Assembly (NCBI GenBank): GCA_903846075.1
Contig: CAIMZW010000138.1
Coordinates: forward strand, 1-38,302
Reading direction: 5' to 3'
Length of the DNA: 38,302 bases
Origin: an uncultured Actinomycetes bacterium
Lineage (GTDB): Bacteria > Actinomycetota > Actinomycetes > Nanopelagicales > Nanopelagicaceae
Shown here: one piece after another, positions 25,148-35,425 of the stretch
Position numbering within the stretch: position 1 is the stretch's first letter
Layout of the letters: every line of letters starts with the position of its first letter
Notes under the pieces: generated by a model
Told to the model about the DNA's origin: nothing
Database searches by the model: none
Seen by the model: the letters and a program-made list of their open reading frames with translations, nothing else
Translations under genes and position numbers: made by a program

Positions 25148-27055
25148 TCAAGAATCTAAAATTTCACCGGTAGTGAGATTGACCTGAGGAACTGGCGCGG
25201 GCAAATGTTCCAGAACAAGCAAAGCTATCTTTTCACCAATACCGGGAACTGCCGATATCTCTTCAAGAGTTGCTTTGCGCAGGGCTGATATGGAACCGAA
25301 ATGTTCCATAATCGCCGTTCGTCGGCTTTGACCAAGTTGCGGGATTTCATCAAGGAGTGATTCAAGCATCATCTTTGATCGTTTGCTTCGATGGAAAGTG
25401 ATGGCGAATCGATGCGCCTCATCTCTTACTCGTTGCAAGAGATAGAGGCCTTCGCTATGACGAGGAAAAATCACCGGATCTTGATTTCCCGGCAACCAAA
25501 CTTCCTCTAACCGTTTAGCCAATCCACAAAGAGCGATATCCGTTATCCCTAATTCGTCCAACGCCCTGGCGGCGGCGGCCACTTGTGGCGCACCACCATC
25601 CACAACGATGAGATGAGGACGATAAGCGAACTTAGGCCGGACGCCACCAGCCATCGCCACTTCCTCTAAATCAATATCTCGCTCACTTAAATAGCGCTTT
25701 AATCGTCGCGTCAAGACATGGTGCATCGCTCGGGTATCGTCAAACTCTTGCGTTTCAGAGATCGCAAAACGTCGATATTCATTTTTTTTCGGTTGGCCAT
25801 CTTCAAAGACGACCATTGAGGCGACCATATTGGTTCCTTGAATATTGGAAATATCGAAACATTCAATGCGTAGTGGAACCTCAACTAAATCGAGAGCATC
25901 AGCGATCTCGGCTAACGCCTTTCCAGTCACCGCTGTGTCATTCGAACGTTTGCTTAAATACTGAATCAAGGATTGATAAGCATTTCGCTTTACCGTTCGT
26001 ATGAGATCCACTTTCTCGCCACGTTGTGGCGAGGTAAGTAGTACTCGATGGCCAGCGACTTGCGAGAGCCATTCGGCAAGAGGTTCGGAAAACTCCGGAA
26101 GTGATTCAACAATTACTTCCCCTGGCGGGGACGAATCGGAATAAATCTTTGGCAGAGCGGATTCGATAATGCTCTCTTCTTCTAAAACTTGGGATCGGTC
26201 AATGATCCATGACCGAGACCCAACGACCCGACCATGTCGAACGGAAAACATGGAAACTGCCGCATGAGTTATCTCCTCATGAGTGGCTAAAACATCTGCA
26301 TTGAGATTCTCATTAAGTGCAGTTTCGGTTGATTCACTTGCTTTGAGAAGTGCGGTGAGTTGGTCACGTAACTTTGCTGCGCGCTCAAACTCTTCAGCCT
26401 CGGCTGCCAGAAGCATCTGACTCTCAATTTGGCTAGCAACATCAGTGGGATTGGTCTCAAGAAATCGCACCAAATTCGTGGCAAGTTCTCGATGTGCTTT
26501 TTCGTCTACCCAGCCAACACAGGGGGCTGCACATTTGCCGATATCTCCGAGCAGACATTGTCTACCTGTCCTTTGAGCACGTTGAAAATTACTATCACTG
26601 CAGCTTCGAATGGGATAAAGCGAGAGGAGCAATTCAAAGGTGCTTCGTAAAGCCCAGGTGTGGGCGAACGGACCAAAATATTTAACGCCTGGACGCTTTT
26701 TTGCTCGAGAAATAAATATCCGAGGAAATTCCTCCTTTAGTGAGACTGCCAAGAAAGGGTAGGACTTATCATCTCGAAATTGAATATTGAATCTAGGGTT
26801 CTCACTTTTTATCCACGTGAATTCCAGTTGCAGGGCTTCAACTTCGGTATTAACAATGGTCCAATCAACGCGAACTGCAGTGTGGACCATCCGGTAGGTC
26901 TTCTCCGCGAGATTGCTTTGAAAATAACTGCTCAAGCGAGAGCGAAGATTTCGGGCTTTTCCGACATAGATGACTGTTCCCGTCTCATCGTAAAACCGAT
27001 AGACCCCAGGGTCGGTCGGGATCGACTGAGGTCGGTAACTTGCCGGATCGCTCAT
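25148..27055 (-). CDS. uvrC: UvrABC system protein C
   Basis: Excision nuclease subunit of 635 residues that makes both incisions after UvrB loads at a lesion. The GIY-YIG domain is at the N terminus (PGVYRFYDETGTVIYVGKARNLRSR in part). A UVR motif lies near residues 205-235 (AEEFERAAKLRDQL). The RNase H-like endonuclease half has ECFDISNIQGTNMVAS and RDEAHRFAITFHR. Tandem helix-hairpin-helix elements close the protein (GSISALRKATLEEISAVPGIG in part). ATG at 27055, 2 nt after uvrA. Confidence 0.97.
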   Translation of the reverse strand: MSDPASYRPQSIPTDPGVYRFYDETGTVIYVGKARNLRSRLSSYFQSNLAEKTYRMVHTAVRVDWTIVNTEVEALQLEFTWIKSENPRFNIQFRDDKSYPFLAVSLKEEFPRIFISRAKKRPGVKYFGPFAHTWALRSTFELLLSLYPIRSCSDSNFQRAQRTGRQCLLGDIGKCAAPCVGWVDEKAHRELATNLVRFLETNPTDVASQIESQMLLAAEAEEFERAAKLRDQLTALLKASESTETALNENLNADVLATHEEITHAAVSMFSVRHGRVVGSRSWIIDRSQVLEEESIIESALPKIYSDSSPPGEVIVESLPEFSEPLAEWLSQVAGHRVLLTSPQRGEKVDLIRTVKRNAYQSLIQYLSKRSNDTAVTGKALAEIADALDLVEVPLRIECFDISNIQGTNMVASMVVFEDGQPKKNEYRRFAISETQEFDDTRAMHHVLTRRLKRYLSERDIDLEEVAMAGGVRPKFAYRPHLIVVDGGAPQVAAAARALDELGITDIALCGLAKRLEEVWLPGNQDPVIFPRHSEGLYLLQRVRDEAHRFAITFHRSKRSKMMLESLLDEIPQLGQSRRTAIMEHFGSISALRKATLEEISAVPGIGEKIALLVLEHLPAPVPQVNLTTGEILDS

Positions 27056-27057
27056 GG

Positions 27058-29901
27058 TTAAGAGCGTAGAACCTCGGCGAGGAAAGAACCTGTGTAACTT
27101 GCGCTATTGCGAGCAACCTCTTCTGGAGTTCCCTCAGCAACGACGACTCCCCCGCGAGCTCCACCTTCCGGGCCGAGATCAATAACCCAGTCAGCAGACT
27201 TGATTACATCCAGATTGTGTTCGATAACCACAACCGTGTTACCAGTATCAACAAGACGATTGAGAACCAAAAGTAGTTTACGAACATCCTCGAAATGAAG
27301 ACCAGTTGTAGGTTCATCTAATACGTAGATTGTTCGACCTGTGGACCTTCGTTGCAATTCAGTCGCCAGTTTGACTCGTTGGGCTTCTCCGCCGGAGAGA
27401 GTGGGTGCAGATTGGCCAAGTCGCACATAACCCAAACCAACATCGTTGAGAGTCTTGAGATAGCGAGCAATGGCGGGAACGGATTCGAAGAAGTGGCTCG
27501 CCTCTTCGATTGGCATATTGAGAACTTCCGCAATCGTTTTACCTTTGTAATGAACTTCCAGCGTCTCGCGGTTATATCGAGCGCCATGGCAGACCTCACA
27601 GGGGACATAGACATCGGGCAAGAAGTTCATCTCAATCGTGATGGTTCCATCGCCCGAACAGTTCTCGCAGCGACCGCCTTTGACGTTGAAGGAGAACCGT
27701 CCTTGTAAATAACCGCGGATCTTTGCCTCAGTCGTTTCAGCAAAGAGGGCACGAATTTTGTCGAATACTCCGGTGTATGTTGCCGGGTTAGAACGAGGGG
27801 TCCGCCCGATCGGAGATTGATCTACGTGAACAACTTTGTCGAGCAATTCCAATCCAGTAACAGTTCGATGGCGACCCGGTACCAAAGGTGCCCCGTTGAG
27901 TTTGTTAGCCAATGTCGTATAAAGAATGTCGTTGACCAAGGTTGACTTACCGGAACCACTGACACCGGTGACGGCAACGAAGGCTCCTAACGGAAAACTC
28001 ACATCAATGTTGTGAAGATTATTCTCTTTCGCACCTTTAACATGAAGCGCACGTGATTTGTCCAGAGGTCTACGAACCTCAGGAACCGCTATTGAACTTC
28101 TCCCGGAGAGGTAGGCACCAGTTATTGAATCTTTAGCTTTAATTAAATCTTCATAGCTTCCCGAAGAGACAACATGACCGCCGTGCTCACCAGCACCTGG
28201 ACCAATATCTACAATCCAGTCTGCAGTTCGGATTGTGTCCTCATCGTGCTCGACAACGATCAAGGTATTTCCCAAATCGCGCAATCTGGTCAAAGTCTCG
28301 ATAAGTCGCCGATTATCTCGTTGGTGCAGTCCGATGCTCGGTTCGTCAAGGACATAGAGCACTCCAACCAGTCCAGAACCGATTTGGGTTGCAAGGCGAA
28401 TGCGTTGCGCTTCGCCGCCAGAGAGAGTCGCAGCAGGTCTTTCCAATGAAAGATAATCCAAACCTACATCGAGTAGGAATCCCATTCGGGCATGAACCTC
28501 TTTAAGAACGCGTTCGGCAATTTTCCGCTCTCGGGCGTTGAGCGAGATTTTCTTGAGAAATTCTGCACAATCAGAAATCGAGAGTTCGCAGATTTGGGCA
28601 ATATTTTTTCCACCAAGAGTTACGGCTAGAACTTCTGGTTTAAGCCGGGCACCTTTACAGGCAGGACAGGGAACTTCCCGCATATACGACTCGTACTTTT
28701 CCCGACTGAAGTCGCTATCTGTTTCGGCATGCTTACGATGAATGAAAGGAATAACCCCTTCGAATCCGGTGGAGTAGTTGCGCTGGCGACCATAACGGTT
28801 TTTGTACTTCACATGGACTTCGTAATCCCAGCCGTGGAGAATCGCTTCTTTCGATTTCGCCGAAAGCTTCTTCCATGGATTATCCAGCGAAAACTTTAAC
28901 TCTTCCCCGAGACCAGCCAAGAGACGAGTGAAATATTCTGAAAAATGGCCAGATGACCAAGGCGCAATTGCACCTTCATGGATCGAGAGATTGTCATCAG
29001 GAATAATTAATTCTTCATCAACTTCGAGTTGGGTGCCTATTCCGGAACATTCTGAGCAGGCGCCAAATGGCGAATTAAAAGAGAATGAGCGAGGTTCCAT
29101 CTCTTCGAAGGAGAGACCGCAATCATGGCAAGCCATGTGTTCGCTATAAGTTCGCTCTTTATCTTCAGAGCCTTCGGGCAAATCGACAAAATCTAAAATA
29201 ACCAAGCCACTAGCGAGCTTAAGAGCAGTTTCAATTGAATCAGTTAACCGGGTCTTGGAATCTGCCTTGGCAGTCAGTCGATCCACGACCACTTCTATGG
29301 TGTGTTTCTCCTGCTTTTTCAATTTTGGTACCTCTGCCAAGGCATAGACAGTTCCATCGACTTTTACCCGCGAAAAGCCTTGAATGGTGAACTCTTTAAA
29401 GAGATCAACAAACTCACCCTTGCGGGCTCTTACAACGGGAGCAAGAACCTGAAACCTAGTGGAGGCAGGCATCTCCAAGATTTGGTCCACAATATTTTGC
29501 GGAGTCTGCTTCGCAATGGCTTTTCCGCAATTAGGACAGTGAGGCCTACCTGCCCGGGCGAAGAGAAGGCGAAGGTAGTCGTAAACCTCAGTAATTGTTC
29601 CGACAGTTGAACGTGGATTACGGTTAGTTGATTTTTGGTCAATCGAAACCGCTGGTGAGAGACCTTCAATGAAATCAACATCTGGCTTATCCATTTGACC
29701 AAGAAATTGGCGAGCATAGGCTGAGAGAGACTCCACATATCTGCGTTGACCTTCGGCGAAGATAGTGTCGAATGCCAATGAGGACTTGCCCGATCCCGAG
29801 AGACCAGTGAAGACGATCAAAGAATTTCTCGGTAGATCCAGATTTATATTCTTGAGGTTATGCTCGCGGGCACCTCTAATAATCAACCGATCTGAATTCA
29901 C
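27058..29901 (-). CDS. uvrA: UvrABC system protein A
   Basis: Damage-sensing ATPase of 947 residues with two ABC modules. Walker A motifs [15 protein letters not shown] (N half) and [15 protein letters not shown] (C half) and the two LSGGEAQR signatures are intact. Zinc ligands appear in CPNCGKAI, the CHDCG/CSECSG pair, and CENCSGDG with CEVCHGARY. Start GTG at 29901 overlaps the uvrB stop by four bases. Middle of the coaE-uvrB-uvrA-uvrC run. Confidence 0.98.
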   Translation of the reverse strand: MNSDRLIIRGAREHNLKNINLDLPRNSLIVFTGLSGSGKSSLAFDTIFAEGQRRYVESLSAYARQFLGQMDKPDVDFIEGLSPAVSIDQKSTNRNPRSTVGTITEVYDYLRLLFARAGRPHCPNCGKAIAKQTPQNIVDQILEMPASTRFQVLAPVVRARKGEFVDLFKEFTIQGFSRVKVDGTVYALAEVPKLKKQEKHTIEVVVDRLTAKADSKTRLTDSIETALKLASGLVILDFVDLPEGSEDKERTYSEHMACHDCGLSFEEMEPRSFSFNSPFGACSECSGIGTQLEVDEELIIPDDNLSIHEGAIAPWSSGHFSEYFTRLLAGLGEELKFSLDNPWKKLSAKSKEAILHGWDYEVHVKYKNRYGRQRNYSTGFEGVIPFIHRKHAETDSDFSREKYESYMREVPCPACKGARLKPEVLAVTLGGKNIAQICELSISDCAEFLKKISLNARERKIAERVLKEVHARMGFLLDVGLDYLSLERPAATLSGGEAQRIRLATQIGSGLVGVLYVLDEPSIGLHQRDNRRLIETLTRLRDLGNTLIVVEHDEDTIRTADWIVDIGPGAGEHGGHVVSSGSYEDLIKAKDSITGAYLSGRSSIAVPEVRRPLDKSRALHVKGAKENNLHNIDVSFPLGAFVAVTGVSGSGKSTLVNDILYTTLANKLNGAPLVPGRHRTVTGLELLDKVVHVDQSPIGRTPRSNPATYTGVFDKIRALFAETTEAKIRGYLQGRFSFNVKGGRCENCSGDGTITIEMNFLPDVYVPCEVCHGARYNRETLEVHYKGKTIAEVLNMPIEEASHFFESVPAIARYLKTLNDVGLGYVRLGQSAPTLSGGEAQRVKLATELQRRSTGRTIYVLDEPTTGLHFEDVRKLLLVLNRLVDTGNTVVVIEHNLDVIKSADWVIDLGPEGGARGGVVVAEGTPEEVARNSASYTGSFLAEVLRS

Positions 29902-31982
29902 GTACCAGCCTCTTCCATTCCTCGTAACTCCCGCTTTAACTCCCGGATTTCATCTCGAAGTCGGGCAGCAAGTTCAAAATGAAGTTCGGCGGCTGCAGAT
30001 TTCATTTGATCAGTAAGCGATTCTATAAGAGCCAGTAATTCTTGGCGCGGCAAGGAAGCCAATTCCTTGGCGTGGACTCCGATTGCCACCGTTTTGGCAG
30101 AACGCGAATTTCTTCCGGCACTTCCAGAGAGAGTTTCGGTATCCTCAACTTCACGCGTGATCAGATCTGTTATGTCAGCAATCTTCTTTCGAAGCGGTTG
30201 TGGGTCAATTCCGTTCGCAAGATTGTAGGCAATTTGCTTATCTCGCCGGCGATTTGTCTCATCAATCGCTTGCGCCATCGACTTTGTCAGATTATCGGCA
30301 TACATATGGACTTCACCAGAAACATTTCGGGCTGCACGGCCAATAGTCTGAATGAGCGAGGTTGCCGAGCGAAGGAAACCCTCTTTGTCTGCATCGAGAA
30401 TAGCAACTAACGAAACCTCAGGAAGGTCTAACCCTTCCCGCAAAAGGTTGATTCCAATTAATACGTCATACTCCCCTGAACGAAGTTCTCGTAGTAACTC
30501 AACTCGACGCAGAGTATCGACTTCGGAGTGCAGGTATCGAACTCGAATTCCTAACCCCAATAAATAATCGGTGAGATCTTCGGACATCTTTTTGGTAAGG
30601 GTGGTGACGAGAACTCTTTCATTTTTCTCCGCCCGAATCCGAATCTCTTTCACCAAATCATCAATCTGACCTTTTATCGGCTTGAGGACAATCTGTGGGT
30701 CGATCAATCCAGTTGGCCGAATCACTTGTTCGACAACATCGCCATCTACCTTCGCCATTTCATATTTACCCGGAGTTGCGGAGAGATAGACGGTTTGGCC
30801 TTTTCGTTCAAGAAATTCATCAAATCTCAATGGTCGGTTGTCCATAGCGCTGGGCAGACGAAAACCATGTTCCACCAGCGTACGTTTTCGCGAAGCATCG
30901 CCTTCATGCATTGCGCCAATTTGTGGAACGGTCACGTGGGATTCATCGATAACGACGAGGAAGTCCTCTGGGAAATAGTCGAGAAGGCAATTTGGCGCAG
31001 AGCCTGCGCTGCGACCATCAATATGGCGAGAGTAATTTTCAATTCCAGAACAGAACCCAAGTTGGCGCATCATTTCGATATCAAAGGTGGTGCGCATGCG
31101 AAGTCTCTGCGCTTCCAGCAATTTATTTTGCCGTTCGAATTCCGCGACCTTTACCTCCATCTCCGCCTCGATAGCAGAGATAGCTCGTTCCATCGTCGCA
31201 GGGCCTGCCGAATAATGGCTGGCAGGGAAGATATACATCTCCGTCTCTTCCCGGACTATCTCCCCGGTCAAGGGATGTAAGGTCATAATTCGTTCAATCT
31301 CGTCGCCAAACATTTCAATTCGAAGAGCGAGCTCTTCATACATCGGAATAATCTCGATGGTGTCGCCACGTACTCGAAAAGTCCCACGTTCGAAAGCCAT
31401 ATCGTTGCGTTTATATTGAATATCGACGAACTTTCGAAGGAGTTGATTTCGTTCGATCGAATCGCCAACTTTTAAGCGAATCATTCGATCGACATATTCC
31501 TGGGGAGTTCCCAATCCATAGATACAAGAGACAGTCGCCACAACCACGACGTCTCTACGGGTTAACAAAGAGTTAGTCGCCGAGTGACGCAGCCGTTCAA
31601 CCTCACTATTTACAGAACTATCTTTTTCAATAAAAGTGTCTGTTTGAGGAACGTAGGCTTCAGGTTGGTAGTAGTCGTAATAAGAAACAAAATACTCGAC
31701 CGCATTATTAGGCAAAAGTTCTTTAAATTCATTGGCAAGTTGGGCCGCTAAAGTTTTATTCGGTGCAAGAACCAAAGTTGGTCGTTGTAGCCGCTCGATG
31801 AGCCATGCGGTAGTCGCCGACTTTCCAGTTCCGGTGGCACCGAGGAGAACTACATCCGGCTCACCTGCATTAATTCGGTTAGCTAGCTCTTCGATCGCAG
31901 TCGGCTGGTCGCCGGAAGGAATGTAATCGCTGATGACTTGAAAGGGGTTGACCTTTCGTTCGAGATCGGTGACTGGTCTCAT
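29898..31982 (-). CDS. uvrB: UvrABC system protein B
   Basis: Helicase-like damage-verification subunit of 694 residues. Walker [14 protein letters not shown] is near residue 48, followed by the beta-hairpin [12 protein letters not shown], the DEAD-like [23 protein letters not shown], and motif [11 protein letters not shown]. The C-terminal UVR motif ([16 protein letters not shown]) contacts UvrC. Start ATG at 31982 overlaps the coaE stop by four bases. Confidence 0.98.
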   Translation of the reverse strand: MRPVTDLERKVNPFQVISDYIPSGDQPTAIEELANRINAGEPDVVLLGATGTGKSATTAWLIERLQRPTLVLAPNKTLAAQLANEFKELLPNNAVEYFVSYYDYYQPEAYVPQTDTFIEKDSSVNSEVERLRHSATNSLLTRRDVVVVATVSCIYGLGTPQEYVDRMIRLKVGDSIERNQLLRKFVDIQYKRNDMAFERGTFRVRGDTIEIIPMYEELALRIEMFGDEIERIMTLHPLTGEIVREETEMYIFPASHYSAGPATMERAISAIEAEMEVKVAEFERQNKLLEAQRLRMRTTFDIEMMRQLGFCSGIENYSRHIDGRSAGSAPNCLLDYFPEDFLVVIDESHVTVPQIGAMHEGDASRKRTLVEHGFRLPSAMDNRPLRFDEFLERKGQTVYLSATPGKYEMAKVDGDVVEQVIRPTGLIDPQIVLKPIKGQIDDLVKEIRIRAEKNERVLVTTLTKKMSEDLTDYLLGLGIRVRYLHSEVDTLRRVELLRELRSGEYDVLIGINLLREGLDLPEVSLVAILDADKEGFLRSATSLIQTIGRAARNVSGEVHMYADNLTKSMAQAIDETNRRRDKQIAYNLANGIDPQPLRKKIADITDLITREVEDTETLSGSAGRNSRSAKTVAIGVHAKELASLPRQELLALIESLTDQMKSAAAELHFELAARLRDEIRELKRELRGMEEAGT

Positions 31983-32575
31983 TCGCCGCCGCGAATCTCG
32001 AGCAACTTCTCCCAGAGATTTTCCACTTGGCGCAACAAGTGGTCGGTATCCCCATCGTTGGTGATGGCGTAATCGGCTATCGCAAGTCGATCTTCATCGC
32101 TGGCCTGAGCAGAGATACGTTTCTCAATCTCATAACTTTTCATACCACGATCAAGTAAGCGAGTTCGGCGCAACCCATTAGGCGCGGTAATCACAATGAC
32201 CGCATCAAATCTATCTTTCCCGGAAGTTTCTAGAAGCAGCGGTATCAGATTGATGATGACGGATTCTTCCGGCGCGGTGTCTACGATTTCTTGAAAGGCA
32301 GAACGAATTCGAGGGTGAGTGATCGCCTCAAGATCCAATCGTGCTTGGGGATCGGCAAATACAACTTCTCCTAACGCCTTTCGATTGATTGCCCCGTCAC
32401 GCAAAATGGAATCGCCAAATCGGCGCACAATCTCATCAAAACCTGGTGTGCCTCGTTCAACAACATCGCGAGCGAGCTGATCTGAGTCGACGACGATGGC
32501 GCCAAGATCAGAGAAGTACTGACCTGCTAGAGACTTACCAGATCCGATTCCTCCGGTGAGAGCGACTAAAAGCAC
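31979..32575 (-). CDS. coaE: Dephospho-CoA kinase
   Basis: P-loop kinase of 198 residues catalysing the last step of coenzyme A synthesis. Walker [15 protein letters not shown] is at residues 8-21, with [14 protein letters not shown] and the [15 protein letters not shown] segment as in the family. No fused UPF0157-type domain is present, unlike mycobacterial CoaE. GTG at 32575 lies exactly 6 nt after a TAGAGT box and has no convincing ribosome-binding site, suggesting a leaderless mRNA. First gene of a long run that ends at least at yvcK. Confidence 0.95.
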   Translation of the reverse strand: MLLVALTGGIGSGKSLAGQYFSDLGAIVVDSDQLARDVVERGTPGFDEIVRRFGDSILRDGAINRKALGEVVFADPQARLDLEAITHPRIRSAFQEIVDTAPEESVIINLIPLLLETSGKDRFDAVIVITAPNGLRRTRLLDRGMKSYEIEKRISAQASDEDRLAIADYAITNDGDTDHLLRQVENLWEKLLEIRGGE

Positions 32576-32587
32576 CTCGCCACTCTA
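32576..32587 (-). promoter_or_regulatory. Leaderless-type -10 box of coaE-uvrBAC
   Basis: Minus-strand TAGAGT (32587-32582), then 6 nt, then the coaE GTG at 32575. Same hexamer and spacing as upstream of the DUF3099 gene. It lies about 40 nt after the rpsA terminator, where a new promoter is expected. No TTGACA-like -35 at 17-18 nt. Confidence 0.5.
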
Positions 32588-32626
32588 GCGAACCTCACTG
32601 ACAACTGAGAGCCGGTCCCGCGAAAC

Positions 32627-32657
32627 GTAAAAAGGCCCCGACCGAAGTCGGGACCTT
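32627..32657 (-). terminator. Intrinsic terminator after rpsA
   Basis: Minus-strand AAGGTCCCGAC-TTCG-GTCGGGGCCTT followed by more T residues: an 11-bp stem with one G-T wobble, capped by a C(UUCG)G tetraloop. The T-run follows at once. It begins 32 nt downstream of the rpsA stop and is the only clear Rho-independent terminator in the window. Confidence 0.9.
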
Positions 32658-32688
32658 ATGAACGAGTAGTTCGAGCAGAACTGGGGGC

Positions 32689-34056
32689 TTAGGCCTCGAC
32701 TTCAACCTCAGGAGTTGAAGAAGTGTGCATGACCTCGGCTGCTGCATCGGCGGCCTTCGCTTCTTCCTTCTGCTTCTTGTGAGCCAAGAAACGAGCCTGG
32801 GCTTCTGCGTACTGACGCTCCCATGCTTCGCGCTGGGCTTCAAAGCCTGGCTTCCACTCTTGGGAATCAGCATCAAAGCCTTCTGGGTAAATGAAGTTGC
32901 CTTCAGCATCGTAGCGAGCTGGCATTCCATACTGGGTTGGATCGAAAGCTTCGATCTCCACTTCATGGCCTTCATTTGCTTGCTTGAGAGAAAGTGAGAT
33001 CCGGCGACGCTCGAGGTCGATGTCGATGATCTTTACGAAGAGCTCATCGCCCACCTGGACAACTTGCTCCGGAATCTCGACATGGCGTTCAGCCAATTCC
33101 GAGATGTGAACGAGGCCTTCGATACCTTCGAAGACGCGAACGAATGCACCGAACGGAACCAACTTGGTAACTTCGCCAGGAACAACCTGGTTAATGGTGT
33201 GGGTTCGGGCAAATGCTTGCCAAGGATCTTCTTGAGTTGCCTTGAGGGAGAGGGAAACGCGCTCGCGCTCGAAATCTACTTCGAGGACTTCAACCGTTAC
33301 CTCATCGCCAACTTCAACAACTTCACTTGGGTGATCAATATGCTTCCAAGAAAGTTCGGAAACGTGAACCAAGCCATCAACGCCACCTAGGTCTACGAAA
33401 GCACCAAAGTTAACGATGGAGGAGACAACACCAGTGCGAACTTGACCTTTTTGAAGTTGATTCAAGAAGGTGGTTCGTGATTCAGATTGGGTCTGCTCGA
33501 GGTATGCGCGACGAGAGAGAACAACATTGTTGCGGTTCTTGTCGAGTTCGATAATGCGAGCTTCAACAGTCTTGCCAATATAAGGGGTGAGGTCGCGAAC
33601 GCGGCGCATCTCAACGAGGGATGCAGGAAGGAAGCCGCGAAGTCCGATATCAACGATCAGACCACCCTTAACAACTTCGATGACTACACCAGTAACAACT
33701 TCATCGCGCTCTTTTTTGCCTTCAATTTCGCCCCAGGCACGCTCGTACTGAGCACGCTTCTTGGAGAGAATGAGACGACCTTCTTTATCTTCCTTCTGGA
33801 GAACGAGTGCCTCAACGCGATCGCCAACTTTGACGATCTCAGATGGATCAATGTCGTGACGAATGGAAAGTTCACGGGAAGGGATAACACCTTCAGTTTT
33901 GTAGCCGATATCGAGAAGGACTTCTTCGCGGTCTACTTGTACGACGATTCCGGAAACTAAATCTCCGTCATTAAAATTCTTGATTGTGCCTTCAATTGCT
34001 GCAAGAAAATCTTCTGCTGATCCAATATCGTTTACTGCGATTTGTGAGTTACTCAA
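32689..34056 (-). CDS. rpsA: 30S ribosomal protein bS1
   Basis: Ribosomal protein S1 of 455 residues with four S1 RNA-binding domains at about 29-101, 116-183, 203-272 and 289-358. Domains 3 and 4 have the full FGAFVDLGGVDGLVHVSEL and FGAFVRVFEGIEGLVHISEL signatures. An acidic, alanine-rich C-terminal tail follows. The frame stays open to 34152 only because the leader repeat lacks stops. The conserved N terminus (SNSQIAVNDIGS) points to TTG at 34056, with GGAG 4 nt upstream. Its own promoter and terminator make it a single-gene unit. Confidence 0.95.
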   Translation of the reverse strand: MSNSQIAVNDIGSAEDFLAAIEGTIKNFNDGDLVSGIVVQVDREEVLLDIGYKTEGVIPSRELSIRHDIDPSEIVKVGDRVEALVLQKEDKEGRLILSKKRAQYERAWGEIEGKKERDEVVTGVVIEVVKGGLIVDIGLRGFLPASLVEMRRVRDLTPYIGKTVEARIIELDKNRNNVVLSRRAYLEQTQSESRTTFLNQLQKGQVRTGVVSSIVNFGAFVDLGGVDGLVHVSELSWKHIDHPSEVVEVGDEVTVEVLEVDFERERVSLSLKATQEDPWQAFARTHTINQVVPGEVTKLVPFGAFVRVFEGIEGLVHISELAERHVEIPEQVVQVGDELFVKIIDIDLERRRISLSLKQANEGHEVEIEAFDPTQYGMPARYDAEGNFIYPEGFDADSQEWKPGFEAQREAWERQYAEAQARFLAHKKQKEEAKAADAAAEVMHTSSTPEVEVEA

Positions 34057-34065
34057 GATGCTCCA

Positions 34066-34110
34066 GTTGGGATAGAAGTAGTTGGGATAGAAGTAGTAGG
34101 GATAGGACAG
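34066..34110. repeat. 15-bp tandem repeat in the rpsA leader
   Basis: Two identical 15-bp units, plus-strand GTTGGGATAGAAGTA at 34066-34080 and 34081-34095, followed by a third copy at 34096-34110 matching at 10 of 15 positions. The array fills most of the predicted rpsA 5' untranslated region, ending 10 nt before the TTG start. Confidence 0.85.
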
Positions 34111-34113
34111 ATA

Positions 34114-34143
34114 AGGGTACCTTCGCGCGGAAATAATGGTCAA
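34114..34143 (-). promoter_or_regulatory. rpsA promoter
   Basis: Minus-strand TTGACC (34143-34138), an 18-nt spacer, then TACCCT (34119-34114). The -35 matches TTGACA at five of six positions and the -10 fits TANNNT. This is the best-formed promoter seen here. The transcript would start near 34107, giving a leader of about 50 nt. The -35 overlaps the start codon of the divergent MFS gene. Confidence 0.65.
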
Positions 34144-35425
34144 ACCAGCCATTTCTGCAAACCTATATGATTTGCGAATGCGTGCTTATTTCGAGGTTTT
34201 ACGGTTGAGATCGGCGCAAATGTTGATGCTGAGCGCTTTTCCAGCCCGATTGGCCTACTCGATGATTGGTCTGGGCATCTATTTCAAAGTTCAACATTCA
34301 ACACATTCCATCTCGGCTGCAGGGGTCGCTGTCGGACTCAATGGCTTGGCTGGCGCCCTAACGGCCGGTGTCCGAGGCACGATTATGGACACCTGGGGTC
34401 TGAAATGGCCGCTTCGACTCTTTGTTCCCGCCTACGGCTCCTTGATTCTTCTCTTTAACCACGGGCATAGCCGAAATTCCCTCGTCCTTACCGCCTTCAT
34501 TTTGGGTTTCACTGCTCCCCCAATAAATCTTTCGGTCCGCCCTATGTGGAAAATTACTGTGGCACCGGAGCAAATTAGAACTGCCTACGCCATTGATACC
34601 GCAGTCATGAACTTCGTTGGAGTCGTTGGGCCGGTACTCGCAACATATGTCGCGCTATCGAGCCACCCGGAACGAACCTTGCAAATATGTGCCGGAGCGA
34701 TGTTTTTGGGCGGCGGAGCACTTGCGCTCTTGCCGGCAACCAAGAAGTGGAAGCCTGAATCGAAAGATAAAGATGAACTTCCGATTTGGCGGGTCCCAGC
34801 GCTTCGTCTTCTCATGTTGGAAGGTGCCTTTATTGGTTTGGGTTGGGGAGCATTTGCCATCGGAGTCCCAGCATTTGCGACGATCGCAAAAGTGCCACAC
34901 CGGACCGGAACTATCTTGGCGATCATGGCGGGCTTTACCGTTATCGGCAGTTTGCTAGCCGGACTCATCTCCAGAAAGACCTCCTCCCTCCAAGCATTTC
35001 GACGCCTCTATTTGGGATGGTTTATTGCCAGCTTGCCCTTGGCATTTTCCTTTCCTGATTGGCGGTTGATGATTCTCTGCGCCTTCCTTGGATTAATGAA
35101 TGGTGGGATGCAAACTTTCTATTGGGAGATTACCGATGCGGTTCGACCTCGTGGTTCCGCTGTTGCTGCCCTTGGTTGGCTCTGGACTGTCGAGGGAACT
35201 TGTGCCTCTATTGGAACTTCGTTGGGTGGAGTCATCTCCGATAAATTTTCGCCACGTTGGTGTTTGGCCAGCACCACAATTGCTGTTGGTGCTGGACTGT
35301 TAATTATCACTTTGGGAAAGAATGTGCTGAGCGCCGCCGATCGAATACCAACTGATGAAGAGGATACCGAAGCACTTGGAGATGTCATTGCTTCTGGTGA
35401 CAGACTTTTCGTCGACAATCAGTGA
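34136..35425 (+). CDS. MFS transporter
   Basis: Major facilitator superfamily protein of 429 residues with about twelve hydrophobic segments and a long charged linker near the middle (KKWKPESKDKDELP). The N half has LGIYFKVQHSTHS and GVAVGLNGLAGALTAGVRG; the C half has LIVIGS-like FTVIGSLLAGLIS and GLMNGGMQTFYWEI. It resembles the large group of uncharacterised actinobacterial drug/solute exporters. Substrate not predictable. ATG at 34136 has no Shine-Dalgarno; a later ATG (MRAYFEVLRLRSAQ) is possible. Its start codon lies in the -35 box of rpsA and its last 7 nt overlap polA. Confidence 0.85.
   Translation: MVKPAISANLYDLRMRAYFEVLRLRSAQMLMLSAFPARLAYSMIGLGIYFKVQHSTHSISAAGVAVGLNGLAGALTAGVRGTIMDTWGLKWPLRLFVPAYGSLILLFNHGHSRNSLVLTAFILGFTAPPINLSVRPMWKITVAPEQIRTAYAIDTAVMNFVGVVGPVLATYVALSSHPERTLQICAGAMFLGGGALALLPATKKWKPESKDKDELPIWRVPALRLLMLEGAFIGLGWGAFAIGVPAFATIAKVPHRTGTILAIMAGFTVIGSLLAGLISRKTSSLQAFRRLYLGWFIASLPLAFSFPDWRLMILCAFLGLMNGGMQTFYWEITDAVRPRGSAVAALGWLWTVEGTCASIGTSLGGVISDKFSPRWCLASTTIAVGAGLLIITLGKNVLSAADRIPTDEEDTEALGDVIASGDRLFVDNQ

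Noticed and set aside
30726-31280. Plus-strand open frame of 184 codons
   Set aside because: It lies wholly antisense to conserved uvrB sequence, has no ribosome-binding site and its translation resembles no protein family I know.
33487-33960. Plus-strand open frame of 157 codons
   Set aside because: Antisense shadow of the S1 domains of rpsA; its composition follows the codon pattern of the true gene.
34066-34110. Possible CRISPR-like repeat array
   Set aside because: The 15-bp units abut with no spacers and no cas genes are present; it is a short tandem repeat in a leader.
34057-34152. N-terminal extension of S1 rich in Tyr, Pro and Phe
   Set aside because: It is the translation of the leader repeat and promoter; the conserved S1 start is at the TTG, which has a GGAG upstream.
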